Shown here one piece after another: positions 1-8,036 of a DNA stretch of 64,000 nucleotides. The stretch is from contig NZ_JASCTH010000032.1 of the NCBI RefSeq assembly GCF_030009775.1, forward strand, positions 1 to 64,000. Reading direction: 5' to 3'. A model generated the notes under the pieces. It worked only from the letters and a program-made list of their open reading frames with translations, was not told the DNA's origin and did no database searches. The DNA is from Actinoplanes sandaracinus (lineage in GTDB: Bacteria; Actinomycetota; Actinomycetes; Mycobacteriales; Micromonosporaceae). The number at the start of each line of letters is the position of its first letter. Within the stretch, counting starts at the first letter, position 1. Both the position numbers and the translations under genes were made by a program.

Positions 1-1038
1 CTAGGCCGTGTTTCGTAACGGCTGGCGTTGTGAGGTAGTGCGGCGTGGCGGTGATCGATAAAGGTTGAGGTCTCCGGTAGATCGGTTAGCGACCAAGCAA
101 ACCGAAGACCTTCCGGAGACCTCGTGCCGAGCGTAGCGGCAGCGAGGCGTCACGACTTGACCGACTCGCAGTGGGCGGCGTTGCAGCCGCTACTGCCTGC
201 GGAAACGAGTCGAGGACGGCCACGCAGATGGGCCAGCAGACATGTCATCGACGGGATCCGGTGGCGGATCCGGACCGGCACGCCGTGGCGGGACGTGCCC
301 GAGGCGTACGCGCCGTGGCAGACGTTGTATCGCTGGTTCCGGCGCTGGCAGCGTGACGGCACCTGGGCGAAGATTCTGGCCGGGTTGCAGGCCACAGCCG
401 ATGCGGCGGGAAACATCGATTGGCGGGTGAGTGTCGACTCGACCATCAGCCGGGCTCACCAGCATGCTGCGGGCGCTCGCCGTGATGGCCGGCTGCAGAA
501 GGAACCGCCGGGCGGCGTACAGACCGAACCCGACGATCATGCGCTGGGGCGGTCGCGAGGCGGGTTCACCACCAAGACGCACCTGTGTTGCGAGCAGGGT
601 CGTAAAACCCTCTCGTTCGTATTCACGGCAGGTCAGCGGGGCGACAGCCCGCAGCTGATCACCGTGATGGAGAAGATCAAGGTGTACCGGGTCGGCGGCG
701 GCCAGCCGCGGACCCGCCCCGACCTGCTTCTGGCGGACAAGGCGTACACCAGCCGGGGCAACCGCGGATACACCCGCCGCCGCAAGATCCGGGTGTGCAT
801 CCCCAGTAAGGCTGACCAGGATGCGCACCGCAAGGCCAAGGGGTCCAAAGGCGGGCGGCCACCCGCCTTCAATCCCCAGCAGTACCGGCTACGTCACGCC
901 GACGAGTGCGGCATCAACCAGCTCAAACAGCATCGGGCGATGGCTACCAGGTACGACAAGCTCGCCGTCCGCTACGAAGCCACCGTCACCATCGCCGTCA
1001 TCAACCAATGGCTACGCCCATTACGAAACACGGCCTAG
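1..1038 (+). mobile_element. Complete IS5-family insertion sequence
   Basis: The element is bounded by nearly perfect 20-bp terminal inverted repeats: 1-20 reads CTAGGCCGTGTTTCGTAACG and 1019-1038 is its reverse complement with one mismatch. One transposase gene fills the interior. Both ends show CTAG, which is either the outermost part of the repeats or a 4-bp target duplication. If it is a target duplication, the transposase stop codon TAG at 1036-1038 is completed by target DNA. The element is intact and potentially mobile. It ends 47 bp from the 3' end of the kinase gene and does not interrupt it. Confidence 0.88.
124..1038 (+). CDS. IS5-family transposase
   Basis: This 304-residue DDE transposase catalyses cut-and-paste movement of the surrounding element. 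The N-terminal part has the IS5-type DUF4096-like DNA-binding domain (LTDSQWAALQPLLP near residue 12, then GIRWRIRTGTPWRDVPE). The catalytic domain shows the first Asp in VSVDSTISRAHQHAAG, the second in LLADKAYTS, and a Glu in DECGINQLKQHR followed by the family signature ATRYDKLAVRYEATV. The start is a GTG at 124. The reading frame is single and uninterrupted, unlike IS5 members that need programmed frameshifting. The stop codon lies inside the right inverted repeat. Confidence 0.92.
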   Translation: MPSVAAARRHDLTDSQWAALQPLLPAETSRGRPRRWASRHVIDGIRWRIRTGTPWRDVPEAYAPWQTLYRWFRRWQRDGTWAKILAGLQATADAAGNIDWRVSVDSTISRAHQHAAGARRDGRLQKEPPGGVQTEPDDHALGRSRGGFTTKTHLCCEQGRKTLSFVFTAGQRGDSPQLITVMEKIKVYRVGGGQPRTRPDLLLADKAYTSRGNRGYTRRRKIRVCIPSKADQDAHRKAKGSKGGRPPAFNPQQYRLRHADECGINQLKQHRAMATRYDKLAVRYEATVTIAVINQWLRPLRNTA

Positions 1039-1085
1039 CCGGGTGGTCTTCGGCACGCGGCTAGCAGGTGGTCTTCTGCATACGG

Positions 1086-3083
1086 CTACCAGGTGAAGGG
1101 GCGGCTCCGGGTGGTGCTGTTCGTGGTGCGGCCGTCGCGGACGTAGCGGACGGACATCACCACGGTGTAGCTGCGGCCCCGGCGCGGACCGGCGTGGGCC
1201 GGGCCGCACTCGCGGGTGAACGACTGCCTGGTGAAGTTCACGCTCTCACAGGTGGTCGGTCCGGCGACGGTACGGCCGGTCGAGGAGTCCTGGAGGGTCA
1301 CCTCGATGCGGGCACGACCACCGGCGGGTGCGGTCAACGTCGCCTTGTAACGGACGTTCCGGCCCACCGAGTGGCACGGGCCCGGGCCCAGGGCGGTGCG
1401 GCTGGGCAGGTCGAAGACGAAGTTCCGGGAACACTGCCATGGACCGTGCGGCCTGGCCTCCGGCAGGGGCTGCCGGGTGGCAGTCCTGGCCGGGGCGGGG
1501 CGCGTGGCCCGTACCGCCGCGTTGTGGGTCTGTGAGTGGGGAAGCGCGACGTTGCGGGTGGCCTTGCGCTGCTTGCCGGGCTTGGTCGACGGCTGGCGCG
1601 AAGCGCCGCCGGGCCGGGGCGAGGTGACGGTGAGTTGCGGGGCGCTGGGGGCGACGATCACCGTGGGCGCCGTGTCGGGCGTGCCGCCGGAGCGACCCAA
1701 ATGCCAGGCGGTGGTGGCGATCGCGGAGGCGATCATGGCGCCGGCGGTCAGCGCGGCGATCGCGCCGGGCCGGGACCAGCGGTTGGCGGGTGCGTCGTTG
1801 CGAGGACGCCGGCGGCGCGGGGCGGGAACCCGGGAACCGCCACGGCTGGAGGATCGGTCCGGTAGATCATCGAAACCGGAAGCCCCTGCCCCGCCGCCGT
1901 CCCGACGGGAAGCCGCGTCACGGCTGGCAGCCCAATCACCGCCCGAAGTCCCATCACGACCTGAAGCCCCATCACGACCGGAGGCCCCGTCGCGGCTGGA
2001 AGCTCCATCACGACCCGAGGGTCTATCAGCGCCTGTGGCCGCATCGCGGCCTGCGGCTTCGTTGCGGCTGGGGGCCTCGGACGAGCCGGAAGTCCCTGCG
2101 GCGGGGGCGGCGGATCCGGGCGCGGGGGCGGAGGCGGCGCGGTCGTCGCGGCTGGGCGCCGCGTTCAGGAGGGCCGCGCGGGCCGGCGGGGCGTCCGGGG
2201 GAACGTCGCGGGCCGGGCGACGCGGATCGGGCACGGCTTTCGCGGCGCCCGGTGGCGGCAGGGCCGGCGCCGAGGCCAGGTTGGTGGCGATGGCGGTCAG
2301 GTCGTTGACGAGTTCGGGGGCGCTGGGCCGCAGACGCGGTTTAGTGGCCAGGCAGCGGGTGATGACCCGCCAGAGCGGGCTGGGCAGGCCGGTGCGGCGT
2401 TCCGGGTCGCCCTCCGAGTGCAGGCGCATGAGTTCCGGGATGGAGTCGGAGCGGTACGGCGGGTGCCCGCACACCAGCTCGTAGAGCAGCACCCCGAGCG
2501 CGTAGACGTCGGTGGCCGCGCTCGGCGTGGTGCCGTGGAAGGCCTCGGGCGCCATGTAGTGCGGAGTGCCGACGACCGCGTTCGGTGTGGTCATGCTCGG
2601 CAGCGTGAGGATCCGGGCGATGCCGAAGTCGGTGAGCCGGGTCTGCCCGCCCGCGTCCAGCAGGACGTTGTCGGGCTTCAGGTCACGATGGATGATGCCG
2701 AGTTCGTGCGCCTCGGCCAGGGCGGCCGCGATCTGGCCGGCGAGGCGGGCGGCCTCGCCGGGCGCGACCGTTTTGGTGCGGTGCAGGTGGTCACGCAGGT
2801 TGCCGCCGTCGACCAGGTCCATCACCAGGCCGAGGGTCTCCCCCACGCTGAACAGGTCGCGGACCCGGACCACGTTGGGGTGGCGCAGCATGAGCAGGAT
2901 GGTCCGCTCCTGCACGAACCGGGTGACCAGCCGCGGCTGCCGCAGCAGACTGTCGTGCAACAGTTTGACGGCCACCGGTTCGCCGGTGGAGTGGTCCTCT
3001 CCGCGCCAGACGGTGCCGGTCGCGCCCTGTCCGATAGGACGGATCAGGCGATACGAATTCCCGACGACTTGGTCCTGAGCCAC
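1086..3083 (-). CDS. Membrane-anchored PknB-type Ser/Thr protein kinase
   Basis: The 665-residue protein has an N-terminal Hanks-type kinase domain at about residues 11-265. It shows the Gly-rich loop GQGATGTV, the ATP-binding Lys40 (VAVK), the catalytic loop HRDLKPDN with Asp134, and DFG at 152-154, so it should be active. A long linker follows, rich in Ser, Arg, Asp and Gly, with near-repeats of SGRDGA. A single membrane helix lies at about 440-462. An extracellular C-terminal domain of roughly 120 residues contains several Cys and an Ig-like beta pattern; it is not a PASTA domain. The kinase probably senses an outside signal. The start is a GTG at 3083, and TATTAT on the minus strand at 3112-3107 could be its -10 element. 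Confidence 0.9.
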   Translation of the reverse strand: MAQDQVVGNSYRLIRPIGQGATGTVWRGEDHSTGEPVAVKLLHDSLLRQPRLVTRFVQERTILLMLRHPNVVRVRDLFSVGETLGLVMDLVDGGNLRDHLHRTKTVAPGEAARLAGQIAAALAEAHELGIIHRDLKPDNVLLDAGGQTRLTDFGIARILTLPSMTTPNAVVGTPHYMAPEAFHGTTPSAATDVYALGVLLYELVCGHPPYRSDSIPELMRLHSEGDPERRTGLPSPLWRVITRCLATKPRLRPSAPELVNDLTAIATNLASAPALPPPGAAKAVPDPRRPARDVPPDAPPARAALLNAAPSRDDRAASAPAPGSAAPAAGTSGSSEAPSRNEAAGRDAATGADRPSGRDGASSRDGASGRDGASGRDGTSGGDWAASRDAASRRDGGGAGASGFDDLPDRSSSRGGSRVPAPRRRRPRNDAPANRWSRPGAIAALTAGAMIASAIATTAWHLGRSGGTPDTAPTVIVAPSAPQLTVTSPRPGGASRQPSTKPGKQRKATRNVALPHSQTHNAAVRATRPAPARTATRQPLPEARPHGPWQCSRNFVFDLPSRTALGPGPCHSVGRNVRYKATLTAPAGGRARIEVTLQDSSTGRTVAGPTTCESVNFTRQSFTRECGPAHAGPRRGRSYTVVMSVRYVRDGRTTNSTTRSRPFTW

Positions 3084-3125
3084 CCGGGAATAGTGCTGTT
3101 TGCCCGATAATATCGCAACTAAGCG

Positions 3126-5165
3126 TCATTTTCCTGACACTGGTGGCTGAGGGCCGCAGAGTGAACGGATCGCCCCCAGCAGAGTCGACCGGGTGAACGG
3201 CTTCTCCAACAGCATGCTGTTGTCGTCGAGGTGCAACTGCGGGCCGAGCGACGCCGCCGTGTAGCCCGACATGTAGAGGACAGGCAGGTCCGGCTGGTGA
3301 GTGCGCAGTGCTCCGGCCAGTTCCGGGCCGGTCATCGTCGGCATCACCACGTCGGTGATCAGCAGGTCGGGCCGGGCTCCGGAGGCGACCTGGGTGACCG
3401 CCATCAGCGCGTCGGTGGCCACCGCGATCTCGTAGCCCGCCGGCTCGATCAGCCGCCGCACCAGCTGGGCCACGTCCGGCTGGTCCTCGACGATCAGCAC
3501 CCGGCCGATCACCGCGTTCTTCTGCTGCCGCTCGCCGGACGTGCCCGCCTTCTGCTCGGCCGCCGGCAGGTAGATGTGCACGGTCGTGCCGAGCCGGGGC
3601 TGCGACTCCAGCTCGATGTGGCCGCCCAGGTTGTGCACGATCCCGGCGGTCGTCGCCAGGCCCAGGCCGGCGGCGGTCGCGCGGGTGGTGAAGAACGGCT
3701 CCAGCGCCCGCTTACGGACCTCGTCGTCCATGCCGGAGCCGGTGTCGGTGACCACCAGGTGCACCAGTTTCCCGGTCGGCGCGCCCTCGGCCAGCTGGCC
3801 CGGCTCGACCACCTCGTTGGTGGCGGTCACCCGGACCATGCCGCCGTGCAGCATCGCGTCCCGGGCGTTCGCGGCCAGGTTGACCAGCGCCTGCTCCAGG
3901 GGGCCGCGCTCGGCTTTCACCGGCCACACGTCCGGGCCGAACGCCAGGTCCAGGCCGATGCGCTCGCCGAGCGTACGACTGAACAGCGCCTGCACGTCGG
4001 TGAGCAGGTCCGGGATCGGGATCACCTCGGGCCGGTTGCCCTCACTGCGACCGAACGCCAGCAGCTGATGGGTCAGCGTCCGCCCGGTGCCAACCGCGTC
4101 CATGATGTCCTTGGCCAGCTGGTACGACGGCGAGCCCTCCTCGGAATGGCCCAGGATCATGTCAGCCGAGCCGGCCACCACGGTCATCAGGTTGTTGAAG
4201 TCGTGCGAGAGGCCGCCGATCAGATGGCCGAGGCTGTCCAGCCGGCGCAGGTGGTCGAGCTGGCGCTTCAGGCCGCGCGCGTCGATGTGGTCGGTGGTGT
4301 CGGTGACCATGCAGAGCACGCCGCCGAACTCGTGGTGCTCGTTCTGGACCGGCATCATGCTGATCCGCACGCTGCGCCGCGACCCGTCCGCCCGCATGAG
4401 CCGCGTGGCGCCCACCGTGGACCGCCCGGTCTTGCACTCGTTGATCCGGCGGTCCAGCTCCTTCTGCCCGACGTTGTCGAGGAAGCCGCGCAGCGACACC
4501 CCCATCAGCTCGGCCCGGGGCATCCCGAGGACCACGCCGATCGCCTCGTTCGCGTAGTTGGCCACCCCGTTGGGGTCCAGCTGGAGCACGCCCTCGGGGA
4601 TGGTCTCCAGCACCCGGCGGTACCGCTCCTCGGAGGCCCGCAGCCGTTCCTGGGCGCGGGCTGACGACACCGCCAGGGAGAGCTCACCGGCGATGTCGCG
4701 GGCCAGTTCCACCTCGGGGGTGGAGTAGAAGGCGTCCGGGGCGTGCCGGGTCAGGATCAGATAGCCGGCGTACGTGTTGTCGACGATCACCGGGCAGAGC
4801 ACGGCCGCCGTGATCGACGATTCCGGGCCGCCGAGACCGGCCGCCGAGTCACCGGCCAGCACGATCGGGCGGCGACTGGCCGCGAGCGCCGTCGAGTACT
4901 CGTCTTCGGGGGCCTGGCCGGCCCGGTCCAGAGCCCGGGCCAGCGGTTCCGATTGTTCGTCGTCGAGATGGCGGTACGAGATCTCCTCGTACCGCCCGTC
5001 GTCGCGGAGCAGTTGCACACCGGCGCCGTCACCGATCATGTCGGCGGCGGCGCCGGCGGCCGTGGTGCGGACCTCGACCGGGTCCGACGCCGCTCGACTG
5101 AGCGCGAGGGCGAGATCGGCAAGCGCGTACCGGAGGGGGTAAGCCATGACACCCATGAGCATCAT
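3126..5165 (-). CDS. Hybrid sensor histidine kinase (GAF-PAS-HisKA-HATPase-REC)
   Basis: This is a 679-residue cytosolic hybrid kinase without membrane helices. A GAF-like domain spans about 20-165 and a PAS domain about 175-295. The dimerisation and phosphoacceptor region has His321 in LSHDFNNL. The ATPase domain shows the N box NLAANARDAM, G1 DTGSGM, F box EPFFTTR and G2 GLGL. A C-terminal receiver domain has phosphoacceptor Asp605 (LLITDVVMP) and Lys655 (LEKPF). No output domain or separate response regulator is adjacent, so phosphate presumably passes to a remote partner. The N-terminus is uncertain: Met1, Met2, Met4 and Met7 (5147) are all possible. Confidence 0.9.
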   Translation of the reverse strand: MMLMGVMAYPLRYALADLALALSRAASDPVEVRTTAAGAAADMIGDGAGVQLLRDDGRYEEISYRHLDDEQSEPLARALDRAGQAPEDEYSTALAASRRPIVLAGDSAAGLGGPESSITAAVLCPVIVDNTYAGYLILTRHAPDAFYSTPEVELARDIAGELSLAVSSARAQERLRASEERYRRVLETIPEGVLQLDPNGVANYANEAIGVVLGMPRAELMGVSLRGFLDNVGQKELDRRINECKTGRSTVGATRLMRADGSRRSVRISMMPVQNEHHEFGGVLCMVTDTTDHIDARGLKRQLDHLRRLDSLGHLIGGLSHDFNNLMTVVAGSADMILGHSEEGSPSYQLAKDIMDAVGTGRTLTHQLLAFGRSEGNRPEVIPIPDLLTDVQALFSRTLGERIGLDLAFGPDVWPVKAERGPLEQALVNLAANARDAMLHGGMVRVTATNEVVEPGQLAEGAPTGKLVHLVVTDTGSGMDDEVRKRALEPFFTTRATAAGLGLATTAGIVHNLGGHIELESQPRLGTTVHIYLPAAEQKAGTSGERQQKNAVIGRVLIVEDQPDVAQLVRRLIEPAGYEIAVATDALMAVTQVASGARPDLLITDVVMPTMTGPELAGALRTHQPDLPVLYMSGYTAASLGPQLHLDDNSMLLEKPFTRSTLLGAIRSLCGPQPPVSGK

Positions 5166-5207
5166 GATTCGCGTTTGCCACGCGGTGTGCGGCCGATTCG
5201 CCGGAAA

Positions 5208-6155
5208 TCAGGAAAAGAGGGCACTCACCGACTCGCCGTTGTGGATCCGCCGCATCGCTTCGGCCAGCGCCGGCGCCACCGAGATGACGGTCAGTTTGTC
5301 GGTGCTCTTGCTCGCCGGGATCGGCACCGTGTTCGTGCAGACGATCTCCTCGATCTCCTTCTCCGCCGACAGCCGCTGCACCGCGTCGTTGGTGAACAGA
5401 CCGTGCGTGCAGGCCACCCGGACGCTGCGCACGTTGCGTTCCCGCAGACGGGCCAGCAGTTCGAAGACGGTGCTGCCCTTGGCGATCTCGTCGTCCAGCA
5501 CGATCACGTCCCGGTCGGCGACCTCGCCGATCACCGAGCTGATCACCACCTTGTCGTCGGCGAACCGCTGCTTCGCCCCGGCCGCCACCTCGATGCCGAG
5601 CATTCGCGCGAAGGCCGCGGCCTCCTTGGCGTTGCCCAGGTCGGGGGAGACGACGACGCTGTTGCTCAGGTCGTACCCCCGGAAGTGGTTGGCCAGCTCG
5701 CGCAGCGCGTGCAGGTGGTCGACCGGAATGCTGAAGAAGCCGTGCACCTGCGGCGAGTGCAGCGTCATCGCCAGCACCCGGTCGGCGCCGGCGGTGGTCA
5801 GCAGATCGGCGACCAGACGGCCGCCTATCGAGATGCGGGGGGCGTCCTTCTTGTCGCTGCGCGCGTACGCGTAATGCGGCAGCACCACGGTGATCCGCGC
5901 GGCCGACGCGCCCCGGGCGGCGTCGAGCATGAACAGCAGTTCGGCGAGATGCTCCTGGGTCGGCGGGACCAGGGGCTGAATCAGGAAGACGTCACGTTCC
6001 CGGCAGTTCCCCTGCAGCTGCACTTCGATGCAGTCGTTGGCGAACCTATCGATCCGGGTCGGCATCAGCGGAACACCGAGGTGCTCGCAGATCTCCTTAG
6101 CAAGATCAGGATGGGCAGATCCGGTGAAAACGGCGATGTCACGCACGGCCCCCAC
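5208..6155 (-). CDS. prs: Ribose-phosphate pyrophosphokinase (PRPP synthetase)
   Basis: The 315-residue protein transfers pyrophosphate from ATP to ribose 5-phosphate to give PRPP for nucleotide, histidine and tryptophan synthesis. It shows the N-terminal FTGSAHPDLAKEI, the flexible-loop region YARSDKKDAPRISIGGRLVADLL, the metal site LHSPQVHGFF, VVVSPDLGNAKEA, and the PRPP-binding loop VIVLDDEIAKGST. The loop differs from the usual VDDMIDTGGT, and VVSPDVGG is changed to VVSPDLGN. It may therefore be a secondary paralogue beside the housekeeping enzyme. The start is GTG at 6155, or a GTG nine bases further in. Confidence 0.88.
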   Translation of the reverse strand: MGAVRDIAVFTGSAHPDLAKEICEHLGVPLMPTRIDRFANDCIEVQLQGNCRERDVFLIQPLVPPTQEHLAELLFMLDAARGASAARITVVLPHYAYARSDKKDAPRISIGGRLVADLLTTAGADRVLAMTLHSPQVHGFFSIPVDHLHALRELANHFRGYDLSNSVVVSPDLGNAKEAAAFARMLGIEVAAGAKQRFADDKVVISSVIGEVADRDVIVLDDEIAKGSTVFELLARLRERNVRSVRVACTHGLFTNDAVQRLSAEKEIEEIVCTNTVPIPASKSTDKLTVISVAPALAEAMRRIHNGESVSALFS

Positions 6156-6214
6156 CCTAGAAGGCCCTCGGACGGGGTCGTCAGGGCGGTCCGGGCTCAG
6201 TTAGCTTGGCAACC

Positions 6215-7057
6215 ATGAACGGACTTGCCGTCGCCTGCCGCCGAGTGGTGCACATCTATCGCGCGGAGGCCGGTGACGTGGTGGCGCTCGCCGGCGTCGA
6301 CCTGTCCATCGCCCCCGGAGAGACTCTCGCCCTGGTCGGGCCCTCCGGCTCCGGCAAATCGACGCTGATCGCCCTGCTGGCCGGGCTGATGCGCCCGTCC
6401 GCCGGCCGCATCAACATCGGCACCTACGACATGGGCAAACTCTCCGACGGCGAGATCTCCCGGCTGCGCGGCACCGAGATCGGCGTGGTCCTGCAGGGCG
6501 CCGCCCGCAACCTGCTCCCCTATGCCACCCTGCACCGCAACATCTGGCTCGCCCAGCGCCGCGCCGCGCACACCCGCGGCATCGAACTCGACGATCCGGA
6601 CCGCATCCTCGACCTGGTCGGTCTCCCCGGTCAGGGCCGCAACAAACTCGCCGACCTCACCCCGGGCGGCCGGCAGCGCGCCGCGCTCGCCGTCGGCATC
6701 GCCACCGGCCCCGGCCTGCTGCTCGTCGACGAACCGACCAGCCGCCTCGACACGGCCGGCCGCGACGAGGTCCTGGACGCTCTGGAGACGGTCAACACCG
6801 AGCGCCAGACCACCATCGTGGTGGTCACCCACGACAACGAGGTCGGCACCCGCCTCGGCCGCGCCGTCACCATCCGCGACGGCCGCGTCGGCGCCGAAGG
6901 ACGCGACGGGCAGGACTTCGCGGTGGTCGCCGGCGACGGGACGGTGCAGCTCCCGCCGGAGGTGCTGGGGTCCTATCCGCCGGGGACGCTGTTCACCGTG
7001 CAACAGGTGGAGGGCGAGGTCACCCTGGTGCCCTCCGGGCACGAGACGCAGGTCTAG
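6215..7057 (+). CDS. ABC transporter ATP-binding protein, LolD/MacB-like
   Basis: The roughly 280-residue ATPase has Walker A GPSGSGKST, Walker B LLLVDEPTSRLD and the H-loop TH. The signature is degenerate, TPGGRQR instead of LSGGQQQR. A C-terminal extension of about 60 residues follows the core and has no clear homology. Its Q-loop region reads LQGAARNLLPY. It has no adjacent permease of its own; the FtsX-type permeases lie beyond the next gene on the opposite strand, so it may serve them or distant ones. The ATG at 6215 is preferred to a TTG at 6206. A TTAGCT -10-like element lies only about 9 bases upstream, which suggests a leaderless transcript. Confidence 0.85.
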   Translation: MNGLAVACRRVVHIYRAEAGDVVALAGVDLSIAPGETLALVGPSGSGKSTLIALLAGLMRPSAGRINIGTYDMGKLSDGEISRLRGTEIGVVLQGAARNLLPYATLHRNIWLAQRRAAHTRGIELDDPDRILDLVGLPGQGRNKLADLTPGGRQRAALAVGIATGPGLLLVDEPTSRLDTAGRDEVLDALETVNTERQTTIVVVTHDNEVGTRLGRAVTIRDGRVGAEGRDGQDFAVVAGDGTVQLPPEVLGSYPPGTLFTVQQVEGEVTLVPSGHETQV

Positions 7058-7215
7058 GGGCGGTTCAACCTTTCGGGGTACGAGCCCTGAGCACCGCCCC
7101 ACCCCTCATCCGGATGCGGCGGTGCGGGTTCGTAGCCGAGTCCCCGCCGCCGGCCGCAGCGCGGGGATCCACCGTTCGCGGGCCCACCCCCACCCGGACG
7201 GATGCCCAAACCGGG

Positions 7216-7869
7216 TCAGGGGCGGGCCCAGGTGGCGACGCCGTCGGCGAGGTGCAGTTCGCGGTCGCACGCGGCGGCCGCCTCCGGGTCGTGGGTGGCG
7301 AAGACGACCGCCGCGCCCCGGCCCGCCTCGGCACGCAGCAGGTCCAGCACACGCTGACGGTTGGCCGCGTCGAGTTCGCTGGTCACCTCGTCGGCCAGCA
7401 CGACGTCACCCCGCAGCGCCAGCCCGCGGGCCAGGGCGGTGCGCTGCTGCTGACCGCCGGAGAGTTCGTCGATCAGCTGGTTGGCCTGGCCGGAGAGTCC
7501 GAGCGACTCCAGCGCACCGGCGGTCCGGCGGCGGGCGTCCGCGGGCGAGCCGCCGGTCGCGATCACCGCTACCGAGATGTTCTCGGCCGCGGTCAGGATC
7601 GCCGCCAGCCCGTTGTCCTGCGGGATCAGCACCACTGAGAGCGAGACGGCGTGATCGCGGGAGGTCAGCGGCGTCCCGTCCACGGCCACCGTCCCGGCGC
7701 GTGCCGGTAGAAGGCCGGCCATCGCGTTGAGCAGGGTGGTCTTGCCCGCGCCCGAGGTTCCGGTGACCGCCAGCACCTCCCCCGGGCGGGCCGTCACGGT
7801 GATCCCGCTCAGCACCGGGCCGGTGTCGCCGTACCCGAACTCGGCCGCGTCCACGGTCAACGTCGTCAT
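7216..7869 (-). CDS. ABC transporter ATP-binding protein partnering FtsX-type permeases
   Basis: The 217-residue ATPase has Walker A GTSGAGKTT, a Q-loop at LIPQDNG, a canonical signature LSGGQQQR, Walker B VVLADEVTSELD and H-loop ATHD. It is short and lacks extra domains, as usual for LolD/MacB-type ATPases. It lies about 170 bp downstream of two large FtsX-like permease genes on the same strand, with a short tandem repeat in the gap. It is the natural ATPase for that heterodimeric permease, in an exporter or extractor working on envelope substrates. The substrate cannot be read from sequence. Confidence 0.9.
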   Translation of the reverse strand: MTTLTVDAAEFGYGDTGPVLSGITVTARPGEVLAVTGTSGAGKTTLLNAMAGLLPARAGTVAVDGTPLTSRDHAVSLSVVLIPQDNGLAAILTAAENISVAVIATGGSPADARRRTAGALESLGLSGQANQLIDELSGGQQQRTALARGLALRGDVVLADEVTSELDAANRQRVLDLLRAEAGRGAAVVFATHDPEAAAACDRELHLADGVATWARP

Positions 7870-7936
7870 CTCCGCCTCCTCACCGGCAGCGCCTCGTCGC
7901 CGGCTTCGTCGTCAGAACACTCGTCCGGTCTCTGCT

Positions 7937-7984
7937 CACGCCGTGCCCCTGTTCGCGCGGCACGCCGTGCCCCTGTTCGCGCGG
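7937..7984. repeat. Tandem 24-bp repeat (two copies plus a partial third)
   Basis: Two perfect copies of a 24-bp unit starting CACGCCGTGCCCCTGTTCG lie at 7937-7960 and 7961-7984, followed by a partial third copy. They fall in the gap between the permease gene (8037) and its ATPase gene (7869). They may be a recent replication-slippage product. Confidence 0.9.
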
Positions 7985-8036
7985 CACGCCGGCGCGGACC
8001 GCGGGCGATCGCTGCCGCCCGCTCCGCCACGGGCGG

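Noticed and set aside
7937-7984. CRISPR array
   Set aside because: The copies are directly adjacent without spacers and number only two. No cas genes are present anywhere in the window.
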